A stretch of 13,401 nucleotides of DNA from Desulfobulbaceae bacterium UBA5628 (lineage in GTDB: Bacteria; Desulfobacterota; Desulfobulbia; Desulfobulbales; Desulfurivibrionaceae). The DNA is taken from assembly GCA_002421565.1 (NCBI GenBank), contig DIKC01000152.1, positions 1 to 13,401 of the forward strand. Direction: 5' to 3'. Positions within the stretch are counted from its first letter, which is position 1. Each line of letters begins with the position of its first letter. Positions 1-6,024 of this stretch are shown piece by piece. The translations under genes were made by a program, and so were the position numbers. The notes below the pieces were generated by a model that ran no database searches, was not told where the DNA came from, and worked only from the letters and a program-made list of their open reading frames with translations.

Positions 1-222
1 GATGTCGGAGGAGGTGCCGATGGAGGCGTTGATTTTGGTCCGCAGGCCGGCGCCGATCCCCACCACCTTCTGCTCGGGACGGCCGGGATGGTTAGCGATC
101 ACGATCTCGCCGGCCGCCACCCGCGCCTGGATTAATTCCGGGGCCAGGCCCTCGGCTTGGGCTACCTGCCGCATCTGTTCGCTGATCACGCCCTCGCGGG
201 CCACTTCCAGTTGGGTCTGCAT
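1..222 (-). CDS. bzaF: ThiC-family radical SAM enzyme, N-terminal part; probably 5-hydroxybenzimidazole synthase BzaF
   Basis: The first 74 codons are present; the rest lies beyond base 1. The protein starts MQTQLEVAREG and reaches VVGIGAGLRTKINASIGTSSD, the well-known N-terminal block of the ThiC family. ThiC turns aminoimidazole ribotide (AIR) into the thiamin pyrimidine. Its paralogue BzaF turns AIR into 5-hydroxybenzimidazole, the lower-ligand precursor of cobamides in anaerobes. Both are cytosolic radical SAM enzymes with a C-terminal CxxCxxxxC cluster, which is not visible here. The ATG at 222 follows AGGAG at a 7-8 base distance. The leader holds a cobalamin riboswitch and terminator, and no TPP (thi-box) element, so I prefer BzaF. 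Family membership is near certain; the choice between BzaF and ThiC rests on the riboswitch and is inference. Confidence 0.85.
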   Translation of the reverse strand, partial: MQTQLEVAREGVISEQMRQVAQAEGLAPELIQARVAAGEIVIANHPGRPEQKVVGIGAGLRTKINASIGTSSDI

Positions 223-273
223 CTATTCGTCTCCTGCTGGCTGGGGTTGAGAGTCCCGGCCCGGGGCAGGCAT

Positions 274-312
274 AAAAAAACCCCGAACCGATAAAACCAC
301 ATCGATCCGGGG
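274..312 (-). terminator. Intrinsic terminator in the bzaF leader
   Basis: On the minus strand a 12-bp stem (CCCCGGATCGAT pairing with ATCGGTTCGGGG, two G-U pairs, 8-base loop) is followed directly by seven Ts (plus-strand A run 274-280). It lies between the cobalamin aptamer and the start codon at 222, so it is placed to stop transcription before the gene when the ligand is bound. Confidence 0.9.
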
Positions 313-400
313 AGTCCCATCTTCACCGCAAGATCAAAACATCACGCCCCACAGGTCCACGAGGAGCGCCTGGCGATTCCGGACAGGTATTCTGACTCCC
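310..400 (-). promoter_or_regulatory. Candidate antiterminator pairing between aptamer and terminator
   Basis: The 3' conserved part of the aptamer contains GGGAGTC (plus 394-400). It is exactly complementary to GACTCCC just before and into the terminator stem (plus 310-316). This pairing uses bases 310-312 of the terminator's 5' arm and also a conserved aptamer segment. Aptamer plus terminator, and antiterminator, are therefore mutually exclusive. The complementarity is seen directly; the switching role is inferred from how such riboswitches work. Confidence 0.6.
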
Positions 401-543
401 GGTTCTTTCTCCTTCCGCGCCTTCCCGCCCGACAGGCAGTGGCATGATGCGGAATTCGTCCCCGGTTACAGCGGCGGGCCCGTCCCCGATTTGCACGGGG
501 TTCCCTTTTGCAGCCCGACCGCAAAGCCGGGCGCCCGAAATCG
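374..543 (-). promoter_or_regulatory. Cobalamin (adenosylcobalamin-type) riboswitch
   Basis: Read on the minus strand, the conserved cobalamin aptamer blocks appear in order: AAAAGGGAA, GTGCAAATC (plus 488-496), CGCTGTAACCGG, GCCACTGCC (plus 435-443), GGGAAGGCG, and CCGGGAGTCAGAATACCTG as the 3' box. The outer P1 helix closes with CGATTTC (537-543) against GGAATCG (374-380), 7 bp with one G-U. The element sits just downstream of a good promoter and upstream of an intrinsic terminator and a ThiC/BzaF gene. High cobalamin should therefore lower expression by early termination. Confidence 0.93.
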
Positions 544-555
544 TTTTGTGTCCGT

Positions 556-584
556 CTGATACCCCAAAAAATGGCGGCGGTCAA
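556..584 (-). promoter_or_regulatory. Sigma-70-type promoter for the riboswitch-bzaF transcript
   Basis: TTGACC (-35, plus 579-584) and TATCAG (-10, plus 556-561) are separated by exactly 17 bases. Transcription would start near 548-550, a few bases before the riboswitch P1 helix at 543. The -35 box overlaps the stop codon (581-583) of the upstream broken gene, so the two transcription units are tightly packed. Confidence 0.65.
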
Positions 585-1671
585 GAGGCGGAGTCGGCAC
601 GCAGCACCTCGGCGCTGACCCCCACCTTGCCGTAGTTGCTGGCGCCGCACTCGTTTTTACCCAGGTCCATGGTATTCGCCTCCTCCGGGCTGACCTTGAA
701 CCAACCGCCGTTGACCCGGCGGATTTCGGCATAGACCCCCGGCTGGGGACGCATGTTTTCCTGGATGAACTCGGCGAATTTCTTTTCAATCGTCGCTCAG
801 GCCGCGCAGCCGCAGCATCAGGGTCAGGTACAGTTCGCGGGCCCACTGCTCCCACTTGCCTCCCAGGTCGGGACGTCCCGAGGTGTTGATGAAGATGGTG
901 TCACCGCTGAGCAGATATTTATTGCCGATCAGGTAGCAGGTGCTGCCCATGGTATGACCGGGGGTGTGCGGGGCCCGGATTTCCGGCCCGGGCGCCGTAA
1001 AGGAAAAGCAATCATTGTCGGCCACCGCCTCGAAGGGGAAGTCGGCCCCTTCAAAATCGGACCGGGCGGCCATCATGGCGTAGCCGGTTTTTTCGGCCAG
1101 GGCCGGGCCGCCGGAAATATAATCGGCCTGCCGGTGGGTTTCGAAGCTACGGACAATGGTGGCGTCGCGTTGGGCGGCCAGTCCGATGTAGGCCTCGATG
1201 TTGCGGGAGGGATCGAACACCATCGCCTCCTTGCCGCAGGTCAGCAGATAGCTGCAGGAGGCCTTGCCGGGCCGGTTGAATTGATAAAGGGCATAATTGT
1301 CGCTCTCCGGGTTGATCCGCTTGGGCACCAGCAGATTGCCCCAGCCCACGATCCCCTGCCGGAGATAGCCGACATCCTTGAAGCCGTTGCCGACCAGGAG
1401 ATCGGCCACATATTGGGCCGACCCTTCCTTGGCGCAGACGATGCGGATATTCTCGCCGGCCGGTATTTTAATCCAGGCTTTCCTGGATATTCTCCATGAA
1501 ATGGGAATAAGGGATGTTGATATAGGGAAAGAAACGCGGCCCCTCCACGCTCCAGTTGGCGAAATCCTTTTCGTTGCGGACATCGAGCAGCACAAAGTCC
1601 GGCCCTTGGCAGATGCGTTCGAAAAGATCCTCGGCGGTATAGCGGTACGGCATATCGGCGGCCATTTTCAT
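581..1671 (-). pseudogene. Broken rhodanese / metallo-beta-lactamase-fold fusion gene
   Basis: Three reading frames are needed to follow one protein. The first (1671-1468) starts MKMAADMPYRYTAEDLFERI and is a rhodanese N-half. The second (from about 1469 to 786) has the rhodanese loop CAKEGSA and a metallo-beta-lactamase-fold domain with APHTPGHTMGS, LLSGDTIF and SGRPDLGGKWEQW. The third (about 790-581) is the family C-terminus with FIQENMRPQPGVYAEIRRVN and LDLGKNECGASNYGK. The first break looks like one extra T at about 1470 (GAT T AAA). The second, at about 788, shifts frame. It also joins LSDD directly to IEKKFAEF, so the expected VLPAH-like segment with the last metal-binding His is missing. 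Relatives are sulfur-transfer or persulfide-handling enzymes. The start at 1671 (or 1665) follows AGGAG. Assembly error is possible for the 1-base shift but does not easily explain the missing segment. Confidence 0.8.
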
Positions 1672-1693
1672 TTTCTCCTGTCAGCTAAAATGA

Positions 1694-1706
1694 TTTGCCA
1701 GGCAAA
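1694..1706. repeat. Short perfect palindrome, possible operator
   Basis: TTTGCC-A-GGCAAA is a perfect 6+6 bp inverted repeat about 23 bases upstream of the rhodanese-fusion start, just ahead of its ribosome binding site. Its size and position would fit a repressor site. No regulator is identified. Confidence 0.35.
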
Positions 1707-1745
1707 GGCGCTAGATGAGAACTATTCTCTTTTGGATGATGGCTG

Positions 1746-1770
1746 TCCAGCGGCAATTTTAGCCGCTGGA
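1746..1770. repeat. Perfect 9-bp hairpin between the long operon and the rhodanese gene
   Basis: TCCAGCGGC (1746-1754) and GCCGCTGGA (1762-1770) are perfect inverted repeats around a 7-base A/T loop. The hairpin lies 27 bases past the stop of the 1797 gene. Neither strand has a T run after it, so it is not a classical intrinsic terminator. It may stabilise the 3' end of the operon transcript or act as a weak, Rho-assisted stop. Confidence 0.55.
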
Positions 1771-1796
1771 TAAGCTCTATAAAGATGGGTGGCCGT

Positions 1797-2696
1797 TTAA
1801 TTCAGTTGCTCACAGTTTCCGGCGGCCAGGCAGGTTTGTATTTCTTCGAGATAGCGGAGATGTTTGTCAAGTCCTAGGCTTTTTCCTGTTATCTCCATAG
1901 TTTGCCTGACCAGGGCTATTTCATCCGCCAGGGTTTGGTCGCTGAATTCTACCTCCACATCAAAGTCAGGATCAATATTGACAAAACGGTACCCGACACT
2001 ATCGGAGGAAGAGGTGAAATTCGCGGCAGGAGAGAGCCAACGGATGGCGGCGGCCCCGTTCGGATGACGAAACGTAACGCTGGCATCCGCAATGGGACCA
2101 TGCCATTCCGCCCCGGTCACCATGATATAGCCGGTGGAGTAGCTGGTCATGCCGTCAACAACCCGCGCCACCTCGTTGGACGACGACCCGGCCGCCTCCT
2201 CTTCTATCTGGCCCAGAAACTGACGATAAGGGGTAATCAGGTAGTCATGATTCTTCCGGGGCTTGACCAGGTAGCTGACCCTGAGAGCCACCTTCTCTCC
2301 GGGGGCAAAGCGCATGTCCCATAATGTCCAGTGGTAAACCGCGGCCTCTTTGTCCGGTTCCTGAATCTCATGTTCCACCGCGCTCTTGGTCTTTACTTTC
2401 CTGCCGTTACGCCACACCCGGAGATCACGCACTTCATCCTTGTAGCCGGTAGGGAAGCCGGTTTCCATGGCCGCCGGCGACCGGGATCGGTTTTGCAGGA
2501 CAAAATCAGCTTCCACCAGACACCACTCCCGGTCGAGATGAATGACCACTTCCTGCGACACCATTTGCACTCGGCTCTCCTTACGGGCCGGGGTCATTCC
2601 CTTGGAAAGCGGGTCGGGCGCGACATCCGCCAGGGAATGAATGGGGGCAAGCAGCGTGGCGAGTATCAGCAAAGAACGGATCGGGTACGTATTCAT
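1797..2696 (-). CDS. Exported protein of unknown function, DUF4424-like
   Basis: A 299-residue protein. It starts MNTYPIRSLLILATLLAPIHS with a clear signal peptide, cut probably at SLA|DVAPDP, so it should be periplasmic or outside the cell. Upstream in-frame codons exist, but the ATG at 2696 follows GAGGAG and gives the signal peptide, so I chose it. The mature part is rich in alternating hydrophobic and charged strands (VVIHLDREWCLVEADFVLQN, then a MRFAPGEKVALRVSYLV strand). This looks like a beta-sandwich similar to exported DUF4424-type proteins; that resemblance is from memory and only moderate. The C-terminus is helical with a Cys pair (TCLAAGNC). It is the last gene of the long operon, 19 bases after the ankyrin gene, and ends shortly before the hairpin at 1746. 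It lacks the KGRVLD tail. Function unknown. Confidence 0.85.
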   Translation of the reverse strand: MNTYPIRSLLILATLLAPIHSLADVAPDPLSKGMTPARKESRVQMVSQEVVIHLDREWCLVEADFVLQNRSRSPAAMETGFPTGYKDEVRDLRVWRNGRKVKTKSAVEHEIQEPDKEAAVYHWTLWDMRFAPGEKVALRVSYLVKPRKNHDYLITPYRQFLGQIEEEAAGSSSNEVARVVDGMTSYSTGYIMVTGAEWHGPIADASVTFRHPNGAAAIRWLSPAANFTSSSDSVGYRFVNIDPDFDVEVEFSDQTLADEIALVRQTMEITGKSLGLDKHLRYLEEIQTCLAAGNCEQLN

Positions 2697-2715
2697 TATC
2701 TTGTTCTCCTCAGTT

Positions 2716-3612
2716 CTAACGGTCTTCCGGCGCTCCGGTTTGTAACAAACGGACGATCTCCGGATAGTTGTTACGCATCGCCAATGACAAGGCGGTTTCA
2801 CCTTGGTCATGACCGAAAAATATTTGTGCCGCCGGGTCGGCGCCAGCCGCCAACAATGCCTCCGCTACCGCGAGGTTGCCCCGGCTTGCCGCGCCCATCA
2901 GGGGGGTAATCCCATCGTTGTTGCCCTTATTGACATCAGCGCCGTGGGTCAGCAGCAACCGCACCGTTTCCGCTGAGCCGCCGCCCTTGTACAAAACCCC
3001 GGTCGCGGCCAGCAGCAAAGCACTGTTGCCCATGTCGTCCTCTGCCTCAATACTGGCGCCGGCAGCAAGCAGGCGCGCAACCGTTTGGGTGTGGCCCCGC
3101 AGCGCGGCCGCCATCAGTGCGGTCTCCGCCAGATCATTGGCGGCATTGACCTCCGCCCCCATTGTCAGAAGCCATTCGACCACTTCATTATGGCCGCCAC
3201 CGGCCGCCGTCAGCAGTGCGGTGTCGTCATATTTTGAGCGGGCATGAATATCCGCGCCCGCCTCAACCAGTAACGCGACTAAATCCAGATGGCCGCCGGC
3301 CGCCGCCATCATCAGGGCGGAACGATTCTTACTATCTCCGGCATTGACCGCCGCCCCATTGGCCAGCAAATGCTCCGCAACTTCCAGGTGTCCTTTGCTG
3401 GCCGCCCACATCAGGGCACTATAGCCCATCAAGGCCAGTTGTCCGTTACGTTCCCGGCTGTTTACGTCGGCGCCTCGCTTAAGCAAGCGGGTAACCTGGG
3501 TGGCATCTCCTTGCTTTGCCGCTTCAATCAATTGCTGCCCGGGATCGTTGTCCGGCCGACAGGCGACCGGCGACAGCAACAGAAGCAACATGACCACGAT
3601 CACCAGCCTCAT
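2716..3612 (-). CDS. Ankyrin-repeat lipoprotein
   Basis: A 298-residue protein. It begins MRLVIVVMLLLLLSPVAC, a short hydrophobic signal with a candidate lipobox Cys at residue 18, although the -3 Pro is not ideal. Residues 26-293 are about eight ankyrin repeats, recognisable by TALMxAAxxGH and VxxLLxxGAxxxA patterns. Ankyrin arrays bind protein partners, so it is probably an envelope-anchored scaffold rather than an enzyme. The ATG at 3612 overlaps the TGA of the upstream gene (ATGA), and GGGAGG lies inside that gene's end, which points to translational coupling. One repeat, near residues 196-229, has an inserted LYKGGGSAE loop. It lacks the KGRVLD tail found on the other ankyrin protein of this operon, at 6575. 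Partner unknown. Confidence 0.92.
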   Translation of the reverse strand: MRLVIVVMLLLLLSPVACRPDNDPGQQLIEAAKQGDATQVTRLLKRGADVNSRERNGQLALMGYSALMWAASKGHLEVAEHLLANGAAVNAGDSKNRSALMMAAAGGHLDLVALLVEAGADIHARSKYDDTALLTAAGGGHNEVVEWLLTMGAEVNAANDLAETALMAAALRGHTQTVARLLAAGASIEAEDDMGNSALLLAATGVLYKGGGSAETVRLLLTHGADVNKGNNDGITPLMGAASRGNLAVAEALLAAGADPAAQIFFGHDQGETALSLAMRNNYPEIVRLLQTGAPEDR

Positions 3613-4634
3613 GGCAACTCCCTCCCCATGCCATCGGCTGATTGCCGGCAATCAGCGAGATAACGCGTCAGCCAGGTCTTGATTACTGCGTCATCGCCGG
3701 CGTTGAGCCGCGCAAGTTCGGCGGAGTTGAAACGCAGGAAATCAGAGCAAGTCAATTCCCCGATGCCGTAAACGAGACGGATTTCATCTTGGTTCATCTT
3801 CGTCCCCCGATCCACTGGCGTAAACTCACCGGCCGGCTCGGTCCGGGCATAAAACACGCGCTGCTCCTTGCCGAACAGCGGCAAGTCAACGAATGACCGG
3901 CCATCAAGCAAAAAATAATTGCCACTGTATTCAACCCTGAAAACGACCTCGACCAGGCTTCCGTCGGTAGTTGCCCCGATGACTTCCGTGGCAAAACTCC
4001 GGCACAGGGAAAGGGCGTCGGCACACTCGTGTCCGCGCACCGGTATGCTCAAAACTTCCCGCACCCCCGTCGGGTTTATTGCATACCAGCGCTCATACTC
4101 CAGGGAAATTCCGCTCCCGGACATGACCTGAGCGGTCATCACAAAATAAGCCTGCTCTCCCAAGCGGGCAATCCGGTATTCCGGCATCTGATAGCGGGCG
4201 TAATCGTGGTCCGCATATCCCAAGAGCCGCCATTGGGGTTTACGACCAGGTTCGACCGGGCCGGCCGGACTGAACAAGAGAAACCGACAGAAACCCCAGG
4301 GCTGATAGATCTTCAGGATTACCCCGGCGGCTGATTGGTCATGCGGGTCCAGTTGCTTGAGTTCGGCGACACAATTCCGGCATTCCGTAAATGACCGGGG
4401 CACGGCAAGGCTCTCTTCATCTCCCCAGCGGAGCGTGGCAAGTTCCGCGGGAATCGCAAGCAATTGCCAGAGTCCGGCAAGATCGGAAGTGTGTTCGCGG
4501 TTGACAAACTCCTGAATCTCGTAAGGATCAACCAGCAACGGAGTATCCTGGGCCGAGAGGGCTCCGACCGGGCCGCATACCGCCACGACCAAGAGTAAGG
4601 AGAAAATTCTGATCAGCAAATTGTGCAATTCCAT
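3609..4634 (-). CDS. Exported protein of unknown function
   Basis: A 341-residue protein with an N-terminal signal peptide (MELHNLLIRIFSLLLVVAVC, cut probably at LSA|QD), so it is likely periplasmic. The mature part has a CxxC pair (TECRNCVAEL, residues 85-88) and four more cysteines, among them HECADALSLC and TCSDF. These could form disulfides after export; a redox role would be speculation. The middle is strand-rich (LEYERWYAINP, VVFRVEYSGNYFLLDG). I recognise no family. It starts 3 bases after the stop of the 4638 gene and ends overlapping the start of the ankyrin gene by 4 bases. The three genes are thus clearly cotranscribed and probably coupled in translation. No strong own ribosome binding site is visible apart from the sequence inside the upstream gene's end. 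Confidence 0.85.
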   Translation of the reverse strand: MELHNLLIRIFSLLLVVAVCGPVGALSAQDTPLLVDPYEIQEFVNREHTSDLAGLWQLLAIPAELATLRWGDEESLAVPRSFTECRNCVAELKQLDPHDQSAAGVILKIYQPWGFCRFLLFSPAGPVEPGRKPQWRLLGYADHDYARYQMPEYRIARLGEQAYFVMTAQVMSGSGISLEYERWYAINPTGVREVLSIPVRGHECADALSLCRSFATEVIGATTDGSLVEVVFRVEYSGNYFLLDGRSFVDLPLFGKEQRVFYARTEPAGEFTPVDRGTKMNQDEIRLVYGIGELTCSDFLRFNSAELARLNAGDDAVIKTWLTRYLADCRQSADGMGRELP

Positions 4635-4637
4635 CCC

Positions 4638-5174
4638 CTACTTCAAAACCAAAACCGGCCGCCAGGCGGAATCGTTGACCGATAACGGCGGCGAATCCAC
4701 AGCCAGGCGTTCAAACAAACCGGCGGAAAGCGGCGCGTAAAAGGCCATTCGCGTTGTCGGCCCGGAGGATAGAGGCAGCGCGTATATGCCGCTCTTGTCA
4801 CCCTGAACAATCATGAAACGATACCCGCCGTGCAGCCCCGGAGCGGCTTGCGGATCAGCAAGCCAGGCGGCGGGCAGGGAGTCCAGTAACTCATTAAGCC
4901 AGGGAGACGCATAAGAGTCGCGCAGGTAGAGGAGCTGCCGGCATAACTCCTGCGGGGTACGCGGAGCGGTGGCCGGATCGTGGCGGACAATTTCCGCCAG
5001 GGCGGCCCGCAACTGTTTGGTAACCCGCATGGCCTCAATTTCGTGATCGCTGTATTCCGGCTTGGCGACCGGTAGCACCTCTTTGCAAGCGAACAATATG
5101 GTCATTGCCAGCAGGAGCAAAACGACGGCCGCAAGGCCTGTTTTTATCCGCGTATTTCCAGGGAGGGACGACAC
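4638..5174 (-). CDS. Small membrane-anchored or lipoprotein of unknown function
   Basis: A 178-residue protein. Residues 11-29 are one hydrophobic segment (GLAAVVLLLLAMTILFAC) ending at Cys30, so it is either a lipoprotein with a weak lipobox (LFAC) or a single-pass membrane protein. The rest is helical and then strand-rich (YRFMIVQGDKSGIYALPL) and resembles nothing I can name. The start is GTG at 5174; an in-frame TGA shortly upstream leaves no earlier start. The ribosome binding site is poor (TTAGG about 10 bases upstream). The start lies 11 bases after the stop of a gene relic at 5186, so translation may once have depended on coupling to a full-length gene there. The next gene follows after 3 bases. 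Confidence 0.8.
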   Translation of the reverse strand: MSSLPGNTRIKTGLAAVVLLLLAMTILFACKEVLPVAKPEYSDHEIEAMRVTKQLRAALAEIVRHDPATAPRTPQELCRQLLYLRDSYASPWLNELLDSLPAAWLADPQAAPGLHGGYRFMIVQGDKSGIYALPLSSGPTTRMAFYAPLSAGLFERLAVDSPPLSVNDSAWRPVLVLK

Positions 5175-5185
5175 CGGTTGCGCGC

Positions 5186-5266
5186 CTAACGGTCATTCCC
5201 GGACAATATCTGCCGCCGGGATACTTGGGTGGTTGTGCCGCGGTCAAGATCGAGCCGAAAAAACAA
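5186..5266 (-). pseudogene. C-terminal relic of a paralogue of the 6025 gene
   Basis: In frame with a TAG at 5186-5188, the minus strand encodes LFFRLDLDRGTTTQVSRRQI, nearly matching the C-terminus of the 6025 gene (RFFRVDLENGTITQVSRRQV). At the DNA level about 44 of 54 bases agree over the segment. The frame upstream of LFFR is open only to about 5320, where it meets a stop, and has no start codon. The N-terminal two-thirds are missing. It looks like the remains of a tandem duplication, with the tail kept just before the 4638 gene. The surrounding 179-base gap is otherwise AT-rich with T runs and no clear terminator stem. Confidence 0.7.
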
Positions 5267-5353
5267 GCTTGTCCGAGACTGAACAGAATTCCAATTCTCT
5301 AGTGAACGCCGGCCAGCTTGTCAATCAAAAAATACGGTAAAAAAAATCACATA

Positions 5354-5803
5354 TCATTTTGATGCATCGCGGCCTCTTGCTCGCTCGTAATCCGCATCAA
5401 GCTTTAATTCACCGCCGCTTTGCACCACGCGCCAGAACCAACGATAGTCTTTGTGCCGGGGCAATTCTATCCGGAAATAATGCGGTCTGCTGGGGTCTGG
5501 CGTAAACCCGCCATACTTTTTCTGGTCACCATAAGAAAGGTAAAGATAACCGCCTTGGCTAACCCCAAATGCCAACCAATTCCCCGAGGCAATGGAGGTC
5601 CAAGTCAGGTTATTGACATCTCTATCCCCTAAACCATATTTAAAAAACGATTTCGCTACCCAGACTGTTTGTCCGGTTGAGTTGCGTAGTTCCAGCATCC
5701 GATCATCCACGAAGCTTGCCGACATACTCGTACCCCATCCGGCAAAGACAATAAATATTAGGGCCAGAATCAGGCTGTACCGTTTCCTGAGCATTTGTTT
5801 CAT
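5354..5803 (-). CDS. Exported small protein of unknown function
   Basis: A 149-residue protein. It begins MKQMLRKRYSLILALIFIVF and has a signal peptide, cut probably near SMSA|SFVDD. The ATG at 5803 follows a very good AGGAGG (5814-5819). The mature domain of about 120 residues is rich in Trp, Tyr and Phe (TVWVAKSFFKYG, GGYLYLSYGDQKKYG, YRWFWRVVQSGG), which suggests a compact beta fold. I recognise no family. The stretch is more AT-rich than its neighbours, which could mean a different origin. It comes 51 bases after the 35-residue peptide gene and is followed by the relic region. It has no KGRVLD tail. Confidence 0.85.
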   Translation of the reverse strand: MKQMLRKRYSLILALIFIVFAGWGTSMSASFVDDRMLELRNSTGQTVWVAKSFFKYGLGDRDVNNLTWTSIASGNWLAFGVSQGGYLYLSYGDQKKYGGFTPDPSRPHYFRIELPRHKDYRWFWRVVQSGGELKLDADYERARGRDASK

Positions 5804-5854
5804 GGTCGTAACGCCTCCTTCTCTTTCCCGGGGTGATTTTAAATGGCCCTTTCA

Positions 5855-5962
5855 CTAGTGGCGCGCGTCCAAATGAGCCATATGTCTCGAATTGGGCGCA
5901 GCAACCCCGGCGGATACTAACAGCACCAGCATAACCACCGGCAAAACCATTAACTTCGGCAT
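5855..5962 (-). CDS. 35-residue exported His-rich peptide
   Basis: A tiny gene with a strong ribosome binding site (AGGAGG, 5 bases before the ATG at 5962). It encodes MPKLMVLPVVMLVLLVSAGV followed by AAPNSRHMAHLDARH and a TAG. The first 22 residues form a full signal peptide, with likely cutting at VAA|PN. The mature product would be only about 13 residues with three His and two Arg. It sits in line with the operon, 62 bases after the 6025 gene and 51 before the 5354 gene. Against a chance frame are the ideal ribosome binding site, the well-formed signal sequence and the operon position. It could be a secreted peptide, a small membrane protein, or a gene cut short by an early stop. No family recognised. 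Confidence 0.65.
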   Translation of the reverse strand: MPKLMVLPVVMLVLLVSAGVAAPNSRHMAHLDARH

Positions 5963-5963
5963 C

Positions 5964-5984
5964 TTATCCTCCTGTAACGGCCAT
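5964..5984 (-). promoter_or_regulatory. Possible six-codon leader ORF overlapping the peptide gene's ribosome binding site
   Basis: ATG GCC GTT ACA GGA GGA TAA encodes MAVTGG and stops 1 base before the ATG at 5962. Its GGA GGA codons are the ribosome binding site of the 35-residue gene, and it has its own ACAGGAGG about 12 bases upstream. A ribosome reading it would cover that site, so it could couple or modulate translation. It may be chance. Confidence 0.25.
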
Positions 5985-6024
5985 TTTGCAAGCCTGCCTC
6001 CTGTGTCGGCAAGCAACTTATATT

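Noticed and set aside
223..312. TPP riboswitch ahead of the ThiC-family gene
   Set aside because: A TTGAGAG on the plus strand looks a little like the thi box CTGAGA, but it is on the wrong strand and the other conserved parts (ACCCTT, GAACCTGAT) are absent. The leader fits a cobalamin aptamer fully.
1466..1475. Programmed frameshift joining the two halves of the rhodanese-fusion gene
   Set aside because: The site (CTG GAT TAA AAT) is not a known slippery heptamer, and a second break with missing residues occurs downstream, so decay or error is more likely.
5310..5353. Intrinsic terminator after the 5354 gene
   Set aside because: There are two T runs on the minus strand but no GC stem before them, so termination is not supported.
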